Assembly (NCBI RefSeq): GCF_027580225.2
Contig: NC_073355.2
Span: 24,021,501 to 24,085,500, forward strand
Length of the DNA stretch: 64,000 bases
Direction of reading: 5' to 3'
From: Misgurnus anguillicaudatus
Taxonomy: Eukaryota; Chordata; Actinopteri; Cypriniformes; Cobitidae
A model generated the notes under the pieces. That model was given only the letters and a program-made list of their open reading frames with translations, was not told the DNA's origin and ran no database searches. Each line of letters begins with the position of its first letter. Position 1 is the stretch's first letter. The translations under genes and the position numbers were made by a program. Shown here in pieces: positions 10,027-21,132 of the stretch.

Positions 10027-10379
10027 CATGGCGTCAATATTTGACGACACTTGACCATGCGTCAATATGTTGACGCGGAGGGTATACCTTTCGCGTCATT
10101 TTTTGACGAACTGGGGACTTCAATACTATTAAGCCCGTTGCATTCTCTTTCCTATTTTCTTACCATTTTCTACCATTTTCGCGTCGGTTTAGGGTTAGAT
10201 TTACATAATGACATCCCTACCCAAACCTTTCCCTAACCCCAATGCCAGGCGACAACTGTTTAATTTCGCGTACCCAATAGTATTGAAGTCCCCAGCTCGT
10301 CAAAAAATGACGCGAAAGGCATACCCTCTGCGTCAACATATTGACGCATGGTCAAGTGTCGTCAAATATTGACGCCATG
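10027..10379. mobile_element. Foldback MITE with about 110-bp terminal inverted repeats
   Basis: The left arm begins CATGGCGTCAATATTTGACG and the right arm ends CGTCAAATATTGACGCCATG, its exact reverse complement. The match continues inward through TTGACGCGGAGGGTATACC to the segment around AATACTATT. The loop is about 120 bp. It is a near-perfect hairpin-forming element. Confidence 0.85.
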
Positions 10380-10616
10380 GGTGTGAGACCGTGTTACGTT
10401 CTCCGATAAAGTTGTCTCTTAGCGCGTTACGAAGACTCAAAAGGTACACCTTAACTACAGGTATACATTTCCTACATGTGTTCTCCGAACTATACCTTAA
10501 GATGTTGCTTAATGTAAACCTTCTTCAGGTGCTGAATAGGTTGATATCGATTGCTCGACAATCAATTATTAACATGTAATAGGTTTCGCTGCGTTATGAG
10601 ATAGCTGTGTTCTTTA

Positions 10617-11133
10617 TTAACTCTTTCGCCGCCAACGTTTTTTTTTTTTTTTTTAAGTTGCCAGCCAGTGCCAGCATTTTTCATGAAGTTTAATGCCTTC
10701 CAGAAAATGTTCTTCTTTAAATATATAAACATGCAATAAACCAAATGAAAGAACAGTTTTTTCAAAAAAAAAAAAAAACAAACAAACAAACAAACAAAAC
10801 AACTTTTCGTCCTACCTTCAGTAGTTCTTTTGTAATCAGCTCTTGAATATTGGTAGGTTTCTGCAAAAACACCACATTTTGAGCAAAAAGCAGAGATAAA
10901 TCAATTTTTGTGATGGACTTTTCATAGGGATCCCATTCAGAGGGATCTTTTAAACAGACACGGACACACAGCCACTTGCCATAGGGCAATACTTCCGGAT
11001 TTAAAAAGGTGCGGAAGGGCGCCACCTGGTGGATAATAGTGGTATTGTGGAAAGCCGAAAATACTCGTCATTGGCAGGGAAGCGTTTTCTCTTGATTGAC
11101 GAGATAACTCGTCAATGGCGGCGAAAGAGTTAA
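10617..11133. mobile_element. TTAA-flanked MITE (piggyBac-like), copy 1
   Basis: TTAA at both ends (10617-10620, 11130-11133) encloses inverted termini CTCTTTCGCCGCCA and TGGCGGCGAAAGAG. The inside carries a poly-A/CAAA tract. Related copies sit at 19,348 and 21,133. Termini plus TTAA fit the piggyBac superfamily; no transposase is present. Confidence 0.8.
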
Positions 11134-11484
11134 AGAAACATTTTAGAAAAGTTAAATTTATTAGGAATATCATGACCCAGGTCCACGCCTGCCCCATGAA
11201 CCAGGTCCACGCCTGCCCCATGACCCTGGACCGTCCTGGCCACACGACCCAGGACCAACTCTGCCCTCTGGACTAAACCCGCCTCAGCCACAAGGTCCTG
11301 AATTAGAAATAAACCTCCTTGCATATGGATTCGTCTCTTTCCCGCTTTGTGTAAAGCAGCCTACGTTACAATAACATTAACAAGAATTAATACATGTTTA
11401 AAAATTATACTGTTCATTGTTTGTTCATGTTAGTTAATGCATTTACTAATGTTTACTAATACAACCTTATTGCAAAGTGTAACC
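11134..11484. repeat. Repeat debris with a short tandem and a hAT-type end
   Basis: CAGGTCCACGCCTGCCCCATGA occurs twice in tandem in the 11,178-11,225 stretch. From about 11,371 to 11,484 the sequence ends CCTTATTGCAAAGTGTAACC, like the right end of common fish hAT-type repeats. No coding region. Confidence 0.45.
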
Positions 11485-12282
11485 AATTTAATAAATAAAA
11501 CATATAAGAGTTTTATTTATTTGGAGATTAAGGAATATGGCTCTTTTAATCAGGCCATTTAAACAATCAGTCAGTATACATGCTATCAGTATTTCGGGTG
11601 CTGAATAAAAAATATAGTGTTATGAACAATTGTCAAATTCAGAAATTAACATACAATTAATAAAGACTTTAATATTTGTGAAATGTATTAATTATCAAAG
11701 TTATCTATGATGATATTGTATGTTTTGCCAGATCTGATAGTAATAGAGAGTACATTTTCAATACTGTAAATTATACTTATTAAGATACTTATTAGGGTAA
11801 TTTAACTGTAATCTCATTTGAGTTTCCACTGATTGTACTGTCTACTTGTATATTTTTAAACATCCTTTAGCATTCCTCTCAACTTTTTTAATGTCAACTA
11901 CTGTAGGAAAATCTTCCTCTTCTCATCTACTTATTTTTCACAAGGTTTACAATACATCTCTCTGTTTTCTTTTTTCGCTTATTCCCTTCACTCTTCCTCT
12001 TTATTATTATACAGAACATGACACATTTTATGCATAAATAAGTTATGATAGTACACTGCATTTACTTTTCTCAGAACATTAACCCAAAATAGGATGTCAT
12101 TTGAAAACATAAAGTGGACAGTTGTGTTAATTAGAAAAAGTGTTTAATGGCTGTTATGAGAGCTTCGACCTTTGTTTTGAGAAATGTGTGAAACTATTTT
12201 TGTGTAAAGATTTGCTATAATATGGCAGTGTTTTCGGTGATACTGTATTTTTTTTTTTTAAGTTCATAGACTTGAGGATGAA
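11485..12282. other. Region upstream of JH in unit A, no gene seen
   Basis: From about 11,870 on it is paralogous to unit B upstream of its JH (about 43,200 on), for example AACTTTTTTAATGTCAACT and TACTGTAGGAAAATC. No coding region. Confidence 0.55.
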
Positions 12283-12366
12283 GGTTTTTGCACATCGGGT
12301 AACGTCTGACTTATCATTGTGATGCTTTTGACTACTGGGGTAAAGGCACACAAGTGACCGTCACAA
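12283..12366 (+). CDS. IGHJ: JH segment 1 of unit A with 23-bp RSS
   Basis: This joining segment supplies the end of CDR3 and framework 4. The signal is nonamer GGTTTTTGC (12283-12291), 23-bp spacer, heptamer CATTGTG (12315-12321). Coding 12322-12366 reads AFDYWGKGTQVTVT plus one base, then donor GTAAGT at 12367. The WGKGT motif is the standard J signature W-G-x-G-T. It would splice in phase 1 to CH1 at 15,674. Confidence 0.94.
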
Positions 12367-13130
12367 GTAAGTAATTTACTTCTTTTACCTTTATTTGGTA
12401 TTTCTTACACATTTAATTTAATAAGCTTAAGTCTGTTTTTGTAGAAATCAAATGTATTCATGTCAGAACGAAACATTACTTTCATTTCACATGTTATGTT
12501 TCTTATTCGTACGAGACATTCTTTTATAGCATTGTGGTGATATCATTTAAATATTTAAAAATAATAGGATAATTGTTTATTAAAACATGATTAGTTAGCC
12601 TAAATTTAGTATTCCTGTATAAGGTCCGTATTCGTATGCTGTTTTCATTATTTTGTTATTTTTATATGAGATTTTGACACAGATGGACTCGCTGTGAAAA
12701 CAAATCTTCCCTAAATGTTTAAGTTGAAGCAAACTAATTGTGCAAGTGATTGTAACATACTTTAAACATATTTTAAAATTTGGCTAAGTAATTTCGACTT
12801 GTTTTTATTATTTACAAATTTTAACAAATTAAAATTGCTTAACTTAATCTAACATGTTAAAGCATCGAAAACAATAAGTTTGCTTTTACTTAAAATTTGA
12901 AAGGCAGCTAAGAAATTTACACTCTAAAAATGGTGGGATATTTTCAATCCATTGAGTCAAAAAGGTACAAACACAGCAGGTGTGTTAAAAATAACCCAGC
13001 AATCTTAAAAAAATGCTTACAAAAGCTAAATACACAAGTTGCTTTAGTTTAGTATTCAAAGCCCATTTTCTGTGTTCTGGGTAAGGCTAATAGGCTGTAT
13101 ATTCGTTAAATACTAAGAACTAGACTTATG
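12367..13130. other. JH1-JH2 spacer of unit A, no gene seen
   Basis: Paralogous to 43,860-45,320 of unit B in parts. It includes AAGTTGAAGCAAACT and AAAGGTACAAACACAGCA stretches that look like short dispersed repeats. No coding region. Confidence 0.5.
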
Positions 13131-13210
13131 CGAATAGCTTTAAACTACTGTATAGCACTGTGATAGTTATTTTGACTACTGGGGTAAAGGCACACAAGTG
13201 ACCGTCACAA
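13123..13210 (+). CDS. IGHJ: JH segment 2 of unit A
   Basis: Heptamer CACTGTG (13156-13162) is followed by coding 13163-13210 (SYFDYWGKGTQVTVT plus one base) and donor GTAAGT at 13211. The nonamer is weak: GACTTATGC at 13123-13131 would give a 24-bp spacer. From the FDYW motif on, the coding part matches JH1. Use depends on how RAG tolerates the nonamer. Confidence 0.9.
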
Positions 13211-15673
13211 GTAAGTCCCTTTATCCATCTAATTGTCTACTTAAATGTTAGTTGTGTATTAATGTGATTTTGTGTTTCTATTTATCTTTGTGTTCACAAT
13301 TATTTGAAATAATTATTATAATAGCTGCACTGTAAAAAAAATTTGCAGCATTTTTGTCAAATCAAAACATATTTTTATGTTGCTTTAACTTAAAAATAAG
13401 TAAAAAATGTCAACTTAAATTTAAGTTATGTCAACTTTTTAAGCCAAAACTTAAAATAGTAGGTTAAATTGACTTGCAAAACCAAGCTGTTTTAACTTCG
13501 TGCTCCATGTTATTTTTTAGTTATTGTATAGTTATATAAACGCTAGCTAATTGTTTGTATTTCTGTATGTTTTCTGTTTGGGATTTTTCACGAGATATAG
13601 AATCTCTTTTAAAGGTTTATTTCACAATGGCTTTTCGCATACGTTTAGTTTATTATTCCCACAGTGCAAGTGAAGTGTTTTAACTGTATAATGTAGATGA
13701 TGAAGTCTTTCAATACTAAATTAAAATGATTTAATCTTTAAATGAAGAGTTTCGTTGCAAAGAGAAATTTTTCAGAAATCTCGTTTTTTGGTTGTGCATT
13801 CCAATTAATATCTATTCAACTGCAGTTGGTTTGTTTTGATTTAAACATTCATAACTTAAAAAATACACCTAAGTAGCACCACAAAACTAAATAATAACAT
13901 GATAACATAATAATAAACATGTTTTGACAAAAAATGTATCTTGTTTTGCAACGAAACTCTTCAAATATTGTCCCATACAGCAAAACAGTACATTTTTTCC
14001 AGCCAAAAACATGTTTAAGATTTAAATACATTTTTTGGGAAGTAAAGCTTAACACAATACATTTTTGAAGTTGAAAATATATCTAGTTTTATCCTTCATA
14101 TATTAACATGTATTTAAAAATGTATTTGAGGGGCAAGCAAATACATTTCTAATTTTACAACACACTAAGAAATTATATTGATTTTAACACATTGTTTATG
14201 TTATCCTATTTAAGAGATTATGTGTTATTTTAACACACCATGTGTCATTTCGTGTTGAATTTGAGTTCAAATAAATAAAAGGGACAACATAAGATGTGTT
14301 AAAACAACACAAAGGGTGTTGTTCCAAAAATAACACAGAGATGTGTTAAGTTAAGGACAACTCATTAGATGTTTAGACATAAAAAAATAATTATTTTTAA
14401 TTATATTATATTAATCTTAATTTAAAATCCTCTTGCACTGACATATCTTAACATGCATAAGTGCCATTGTTTTGTCTCATGATAGACACCAGTAATGTTT
14501 TTTTATAAGGTTCGTTTGTAAAAACGACCTAAATGTTCTAATATAACTATGGCCTTTATATTTTTACCCCAAGTATTAATTACCACAATGCATATTTTGT
14601 TTGGGGAGAATTTTTTAAAAGCAATATGTTGAGTCAATTTTTTACTTTTAGTTTTCACTTTTTTTAAATATTATTTTTTACAGTGTTTATAATGTTGCAA
14701 TTTCGTTTTTTCTTTTTCATTAATGTTGTTTCTGCTGAAGGACGTTTTAACACATTCTGTTCAAACCAGGACAGACAACAATAATTTTTTTCTTCTAATG
14801 TGACATGACTGAAATATATTAGTGGCAAAATGTATTTTTAAATGCTTTAAAATATTTATAAAAATATACAAAAAGTGGCCAAATAATATATTGATAGAAA
14901 ATATATGTACATAAATACATTTAGAAATATATTTTTTGTATATTTTGTATATTTTTAAATATATTTAATAATATGTTTAAAACTGTATTTTCTCAGCATA
15001 TGGTGAACATCGCACGGAAAAGATCTCTATATTACAAAGAAACAAACATATCTTACATATCTTGCAAGTGTGGTCATATTTATTAACGTTAGTTAAATGC
15101 GTGTGTTGAGATAAACTAACAATGAACAATACTTCTACAGCATTTAATCTAAGTTCTTAAGCAGCAGAACTATTTTGATAAAGGAGGTACAACTAAATAG
15201 AATATATTTCTTTGTTCTGTTGAACATAAAGGAAGATATTTTGAGCAATGTTTGTAACCAAATATTTCTTTTTGAGCCCCATTGAATTCCATTGTAGGAA
15301 AAAAATTACTGTGAAGTCAATATGGCTCAAAAACGGTTTGCTTACAAACATTGCTCAAAATATCTTCCTTTGTGTTTAGCAGAAAAAAGAAATGTATACA
15401 GGTTTGTAACAACATGAAGGTGAGCAAATTATGACAGACTTTTCATTTTTGGGTGAAGTATCCCATTAAAATATGGTGTATATTTTTTCATTAGTCAATG
15501 CACAATGAGCTAAAATGAACGAGCATCCAATTTGTATTAATTATGTTCAATTTTACACAGCAAAATGTTAAAACAATCCAATCTTTTTTATTTGAGTGTA
15601 ACTATAAAATTTCAAGATTTTGACTGGTTCAAGAATATCTGTGTGTAATAAACTGTGGTTTCTGTATTTTCAG
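13211..15673. other. ighz: J-C intron of unit A, with small repeats
   Basis: This is the intron between JH2 and CH1. It holds a second copy of the 7685-type repeat (13,320-13,520) and a fish repeat at about 15,190-15,475. The second repeat ends in the commonplace ATTTTTGGGTGAAGTATCCC and has inverted ATATTTTGAGCAATGTTTGT arms. It also has several AT-rich stretches. No enhancer is claimed and no coding region is seen. Confidence 0.6.
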
Positions 15674-15967
15674 ATGATGAACCTAAAAAACCTGTAGTGT
15701 TCAAGATGTCTGAGTGTACTACTTCAGCTACCCAAACGCTTGGCTGTTTGGCCTCTGAATTTTCTCCTGCTACAGCACTCAGTTTCAAATGGACCGATCA
15801 AAGCGGAAACACCTTGACTGATTTTGTCCAACACCCTGCAGTAGAAATTAATGGAAAGTCACTGAAAATCAGTCACATCACTGTTACAGAAAGTCAATTA
15901 AATGAAACCAGTATAACATGTCAAGCAGTGCACCCTTCAGAAACTGTTAATGAAACATTCCCAAGAG
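15674..15967 (+). CDS. ighz: IgZ/IgT-type heavy chain CH1 exon, unit A
   Basis: First constant immunoglobulin domain of the heavy chain. Acceptor CTGTATTTTCAG precedes 15674; the donor is at 15968 (GTAATT). The exon is 294 nt, phase 1 at both ends. The Ig fold is visible: first cysteine in LGCLASEF, core tryptophan in FKWTDQSGN, second cysteine in SITCQAV. An extra cysteine near the start (SECTT) could bond the light chain. Two N-glycosylation sites (NETS, NETF) are seen. The GC level and codon use match the other CH exons. Isotype zeta/tau is inferred from gene order and from the unit having its own D and J. Confidence 0.9.
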
Positions 15968-16119
15968 GTAATTAGAGACATTAGCATTTTTATACAACAT
16001 TTAAACAAACATAATGAATAGATGAAGCAAATGAGAAAATGAGGTATACTTTCTTTAGTTAAAATTTTGAATGTCTTCCACATAGTTGTTTACTTGTCTC
16101 AGAATATATGTTGTTTTAG

Positions 16120-16413
16120 TTATAGCCCAAGCACCAACCCTGAGCCTGGTCCCTGTAATAACTCAGAAAAGTACATCTGTCATGTGTGTTATTGAGGACT
16201 TCCACCCCAAAGCCCTCACTGTACAATGGATGGAAAATAATATCATTATGGACAATCAAACAAAACCGTACTACATTCAGGATAAAGATACAGGTCTTTA
16301 CACAGCAAGGAGTCTTTACAAAGTAAGCAGTGAATCATGGAACAAACATACTGAATACACCTGTAATGTCACGCACATGGGCCAAGTGAAACATGTGACA
16401 AAAAACATCAAAG
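16120..16413 (+). CDS. ighz: IgZ/IgT-type CH2 exon, unit A
   Basis: Second constant domain. Acceptor TTGTTTTAG; donor GTAAAT at 16414; 294 nt, phase 1 both ends. The Ig pattern is complete: SVMCVIEDFHP with the first cysteine, VQWMEN with the tryptophan, TEYTCNVTH with the second cysteine, where NVT is also an N-glycosylation site. The 152-nt intron before it is typical of compact fish IGH genes. In unit B the equivalent domain is joined directly to CH1. Confidence 0.92.
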
Positions 16414-16536
16414 GTAAATAATTATATTGCTCAATTGCAATCTTTCCCAAATGTCACCAACCTAATTACACCATTTTGTCACCACCATAAATGACACCAT
16501 TCTGACATTTAAACATTTTCACACACTCTTCTGTAG

Positions 16537-16839
16537 CTACGTTAGAGCTGACCCTGAAGTCACCAATACAGAGAAACATATTCCTCTTCGGTGACGTGAT
16601 CTTGCAGGCTGTTGTTTCTGGAAATGAATACAAAGCAGTGGAAGATGCCTCAGTGTCATGCGACGTGGAAAAAGAAGCTTTAATCTTAACTACAGCTGAA
16701 ATACAATCACAAGCCAATTCACAGTTTCAGAAAATCTACAATGTCACTGTTAATAGAGATAAATGGTTTGATGGGAAAATGGTCACCTGTACTATCAGTG
16801 ACAAAAACATAAAGCAGGAGATCCGTTTTAATAAAGGAG
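16537..16839 (+). CDS. ighz: IgZ/IgT-type CH3 exon, unit A
   Basis: Third constant domain, 303 nt, phase 1 both ends, acceptor CTTCTGTAG and donor GTAATT at 16840. The cysteines are in ASVSCDV and MVTCTIS. The core tryptophan expected about 14 residues after the first cysteine is absent; the only tryptophan is in DKWF, before the second cysteine. The same is true in unit B, so it is a family trait rather than a recent mutation. One N-glycosylation site, NVTV. Confidence 0.9.
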
Positions 16840-16934
16840 GTAATTCAACAATTGAATTATTAGAATTTTGTGATTGACTTTGCCATATGTAATTGAATTA
16901 TTTAATGATTCATTATCTTCCCTTTTAAATTCAG

Positions 16935-17290
16935 ATTCAAAGAAACCCAGTGTTGTCTTTTATGAACAACAAAGTGACAGCACAAACCCTTCACACATCT
17001 CTCTGGTATGTGAGGTCAGCAGCCCTCAACTTGGTGATGTTTATATTATGTGGAAAGTAGATAATGGAAAATATGAGGAGGGTTATACCAGTGCTCCAAT
17101 CCGTCGAAAGGACTCCACATCTGTCATCAGCTTATTTGAAGTGTCTGATAAACAGTACAAAGAATCTATGATCTCGTGTGCAGTCGTGCATGCCAACATG
17201 GACAATACAAGATCACCATTAATTAAGCCAGCAAGCAAAAGTAAACCGTCATGTCATCCTTGCCCTGCTTGCCCTGCTGATTATAGTTAA
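16935..17290 (+). CDS. ighz: IgZ/IgT-type CH4 exon with secretory tail, unit A
   Basis: Fourth constant domain plus the secreted C-terminus. The acceptor is AAATTCAG; the domain runs from DSKKPSVVFYEQQ through LVCEVSS, YIMWKVDN and SMISCAVVHAN. The tail has three closely spaced cysteines (SCHPCPACPADYS, stop at 17288-17290), plausible for covalent multimer formation. Inside the tail, AAAA/GTAAAC at 17241 is a good cryptic donor in phase 1. It matches the TM1 acceptor at 18185 and would give the membrane form. A polyadenylation signal AATAAA lies at 17480-17485. Confidence 0.92.
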
Positions 17291-18184
17291 TGATATTTTC
17301 AATGTGATTATGTTTTTATCTCACTTAAATTATCTGACATGCTTTTGTCCTATTGCTCTTATTATGTTACAGTATGTACCTTTGATCTTTTGTTATGTGT
17401 TTTGTTCTTCATGTCTGTATCACTGTACTGCATGGGTCAAACACCAATGCTACACCAAAAACATGTCAGGTCAATTTATAATAAATATAAGACAAAAATA
17501 TTTAAAACTTTTTAAGCAATGATTTATGATGACCGATGTGAATATGTGATACAGTTTTTGATGTGCTGATTCATGTTTTGTCCTGTGTTTATTTTAATGC
17601 AGTCTAATGTTATGTTTATACTCAATGAAAGATGCTTTTACACCAAACCACTTTTTGGCAAATATGTGTTTAAGTGTTGATCGTTTCTTTCTGTTTTGTC
17701 TTCTTTTACATTTTTGCTAATAAATCTGTGTTTTGCATGATTTAGTCCAGCATTTATTAGAGGTTTGAAAATGTATGCATGGTTCATCTCAAAGCCATAT
17801 AATTTGGAAACACAGCATGTGTAGTAATGCCACTTGTATTCCATCTAGAATTACATTTTCTTAATATTGATATTTACCAAACACATAGAGAAAAGGTGTT
17901 TTGAGTATGTCTAGGTTCATTAAAGTTACAGTGTTTACTTATGCAGAACTTATGCACATTTAAACAAAGGTTATGCTGTTGCACTATGACCAAATGTGTT
18001 TCATGTGCACATTCAAAATGAAAATAAGTAAATTCAGTGGCAGCCGTGTGTTAATGTAACACAACGAAGGTTAAACAAATGGTTTTGAGTTTAAAGTGTA
18101 GGATAACTCAGATGTATAATATGTGTATTAAACAATATGTGTGATGTACGTACCGTTCATGTACATTTATGTGTTTTTTCTCAG
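17291..18184. other. CH4-TM1 intron and secreted 3' UTR, unit A
   Basis: Contains the AATAAA for the secreted transcript (17480-17485). It is strongly similar to 48,384-49,316 (unit B) and 3640-4547 (unit 0). No coding region. Confidence 0.65.
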
Positions 18185-18339
18185 ATGAACCTCCAGAACC
18201 TGAAACAGGCTTTGCATTACACTGTAATGAAACTGGTTTGGAGGAAGATGAGTTCAGAAGTCTCTGGTCTACTGCTACCTCATTCATCTTCCTCTTCCTC
18301 TTTTCTCTGACCTACAGCGCTCTTATCACCCTATCTAAG
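18185..18339 (+). CDS. ighz: TM1 membrane exon, unit A
   Basis: Encodes the extracellular stalk and the transmembrane helix of the B-cell-receptor form. It opens in phase 1 after acceptor TTTTTTCTCAG and ends in phase 0 at CTATCTAAG with donor GTAATC (18340). The acidic stalk (EPPEPETGFALHCNETG) has one cysteine. The helix is SFIFLFLFSLTYSALITL, with the polar face S-T-Y-S typical of the site that contacts CD79. 155 nt. Confidence 0.92.
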
Positions 18340-18801
18340 GTAATCTGTCAAATATTATTAAATAAAGTACAGAACATTTCAAATGGAGAAGATCCACTCT
18401 GGATTACTGTTGCTATTGTACAACCCAACAAGAAATAGCCATAATTTCACTGTCTAGGTTAATAGACCCGATATAGTCTGGTTATGAGAAACCCACTTCT
18501 AGCCATGTCATTTTTGCCTAAATAATTTGTGAAATGTATGAAATTCCATCATGTAGGCAAAGTCAACAATGATTGCAAAGTGTTTGTTTTTTATTTATTT
18601 ATTTTTGGGATATGGTTACACATTCATTACTGTACATTTCCTCTGACAGCCCAAAATTTTATCTACACATTTGGGCTGTGTTTGGGCTGTGTTTGTCTTT
18701 TAAACACAAAATCGCTTGTTGGGACTGTACATGGAATGTCCTGGGTTTTATGTAATTGAAGTGTTTATTTTAAATTATTATAATTATTGTCTGTTTTTTA
18801 G

Positions 18802-18813
18802 ATGAAGCAGTGA
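18802..18813 (+). CDS. ighz: TM2 membrane exon (last three residues), unit A
   Basis: ATG AAG CAG TGA after acceptor GTTTTTTAG. Joined in phase 0 to TM1 it completes a very short cytoplasmic tail, SK-MKQ. AATAAA at 19002-19007 and near 19,121 can serve the membrane transcript. Confidence 0.8.
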   Translation: MKQ

Positions 18814-19347
18814 AAATCTTAAGAAAAGAAAATGAAGACTCAGAGGTTATTTTTTTCTTTATGATCATTGTAAATTTATTTTTTTCTCTCATGTTTTGTA
18901 CTTTTCTTTGTTTTGTATTTTTGGTCATCATTGTATAAGCTCATTGAGATTTCTGTAATTATATTATTTGTTATATTATTGACAATTATGCAGTCATAAT
19001 TAATAAATCGACATGTGAAGGTTTTGTCCAAGAAGTAGAATAGTTTTGTTTAATGTAAAATATATTCAAATCATTTCAGATCTTTCATTTGTTCAGTGTA
19101 AAAACAGAAAATGTGTGCAAATAAAATATTTCCTAGAAAAGCTGTAACAGAAATATACTTTCTCTAACCATAACTGTTTGAACACAATGATGACGTGACA
19201 ATATATTTTGGCATTGGAAGAATTTTGCAGAAAAGGAGGAGTGGCGATTGTTTTGGGAAAAAAATGAGAAAAGATGACAGAATATCACGTTGGATATTGG
19301 ATTTTGCATAACATTGAGAATTTACTTTTTTGGCGGTAACTCTTTTT
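18814..19347. other. Membrane 3' UTR and flank of unit A
   Basis: Similar to 54,963-55,320 of unit B. The homology stops near 19,165 and resumes near 29,470, so about 10 kb of mobile DNA has been inserted here in unit A. No coding region. Confidence 0.6.
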
Positions 19348-19787
19348 TTAACTCTTTCCCCGCCAGCGTTTTTAAAAAAAAGTTGCCATCCAGCGCCAGC
19401 GTTTTTCATGATTTTCACAAAATTTTAATGCCTTCCAGAAAATGTTCTTCTTCAAATATATCATCCTACCTTCAGCAGTTCTTTTGTAATCAGCTTTTGA
19501 ATATGGGTAGGTTTCTGCAAAAACACCACATTTTGAGCAAAAAGCAGAGATAATTCCATTTTTGTGACGGACTTTTCATAGAGATCCCATTCAGAGCGAT
19601 CTTTAAAACAGACACCGACATGAAGCAGCTTGCCATAGGGCAATACTTCCGGGTTTAAAAAGTTGCGGAAGGGCGCCACCTAGTGGATCATAGCGGTATT
19701 GCGGAAAGACGGAAATACTCGTCATTGGCGGGGAAGCGTTTTCTCTTGATTGACGAGATATCTCGTCAATGGCTGGGAAAGAGTTAA
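19348..19787. mobile_element. TTAA-flanked MITE (piggyBac-like), copy 2
   Basis: TTAA (19348-19351 and 19784-19787), with inverted ends CTCTTTCCCCGCCA and TGGCTGGGAAAGAG. The inside is closely related to copy 1 at 10,617 (for example AAAACACCACATTTTGAGCA in both). Confidence 0.8.
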
Positions 19788-21132
19788 ATGGGGGGCAGTT
19801 GTAGCTTAGTGGTTCGAGGCTCACGACTGGCAGGTTGCGACTGTGGTCGCAATATATATAGGAAAGTTGATGTTTACTCAGTGTATACCATTAGTCAACT
19901 AAATTAATAATAACATGGCAAAGATGAATGCACATTTATATATTGATTCAATAGATTTATTGCATTTTATGGAAAAAAATTATCAGTTTATATATTGAAT
20001 CTTTGAAAATCAAATTATGGATTTGAATTTTTTTATGTTTCTATAACCTTAAGATGTTATGTGAAAGTTTGTAACAGAAAATAGTGTTTTTTATCTTGTC
20101 ACTTTCCTAGTATAAAAAACATGTTTTTACCAAAATTAGTCAAAATGGATTTATTGCGTTTTGGATCCAAACTCTTCATGTGTAGTAACAAAACAATCAA
20201 CCATCTCTGTTTAACAACATTATGTAACAAATCCGTCGACATTTGATGCATTAAGTCAGAGCAAAATCTCTCCTTGGGCACAAAGTAGTTATTCAGAACC
20301 AAAATACTTTGTAAACAGGGTAAGTCACCGAATAAATTTCATGTTAAGTTCATGTCCTCTGCCAGCGCCCACGGAGTCCGAACGGGTACTATAGTCACAG
20401 GGCAAGTGCATCCATGAGCAAGGTCCAGCTGGCAAGCCCCAATGTTCGGTGCACTCACCCAGAGCCGGTCACCTGCCCGAAGTCCCAGACAAACAACATG
20501 CTAACATTGTTCGGTGCACTTACCCAGAGCCGGTCACGCTCTCTAAATTCCAAATGAACAACATGCTAATTATGTTCACAAACAATGCCATAGTCTCTAT
20601 CCGGAGAAATGTGCATGTGTGTGTACGTGCGAAGCTAGCAAGTCACTGGCAATTCAGTGGATATGAGGCAGGATCATTCTGTTTTAGAGGTTCATAAAGC
20701 CCTTAAAACCTTAGATCCGAGAAACGGGGTTGTTGTGCCCCCATACACAGTTTTTTATTAATTTAATATATATCAAGAATAATAAATATAAATTAAACAT
20801 TGAATGTTTCATGACTTTTAATGTAATCAAATGAGGAAAATATAGTTGATATATGTTTTTTATTAATTAATTTAAAATATACCAGTTTCTCTGATTGGTT
20901 GTATTGCGGCATCTCATGCGTCTTTACGTCTTTAGCATATTAATGTGACTTGATACTAGCAACGTGTTTTTTCGCAGCATTTTATGGATCGTGTAAAATA
21001 TGGATATTTGAACATTTAGAATGAACCAGCACCGCCTGCTCCATCTGACTTCATGCAAACACCAGTTGGCTCAAACTCTGAGATTAGGGCCTACAAGGTC
21101 GAGGCGGAATTTTCAAATCTACAGGACACTTT
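19788..21132. repeat. Unassigned repeat-rich spacer
   Basis: A fragment at about 19,795-19,855 (GTAGCTTAGTGGTTCGAGGC) looks like a piece of a tRNA-derived SINE but lacks a complete B box. At about 20,440-20,545 GTTCGGTGCACT followed by ACCCAGAGCCGGTCAC occurs twice. No protein gene is recognised. Confidence 0.4.

Noticed and set aside
10762..11025. Minus-strand frame inside the TTAA MITE, and the similar one at 19,461-19,679
   Set aside because: They are matched frames in two copies of a non-coding transposon. No domain is present.
15674..17290. Assigning the constant region to IgM or IgD
   Set aside because: The tail, gene order and own D/J pair fit IgZ/IgT better. IgD would normally be spliced with Cmu1 and lies after Cmu. 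Without a database comparison the isotype stays an inference.
19795..19855. Possible tRNA gene
   Set aside because: Only part of an A-box-like sequence and a poor B box, with no cloverleaf. More likely SINE debris.
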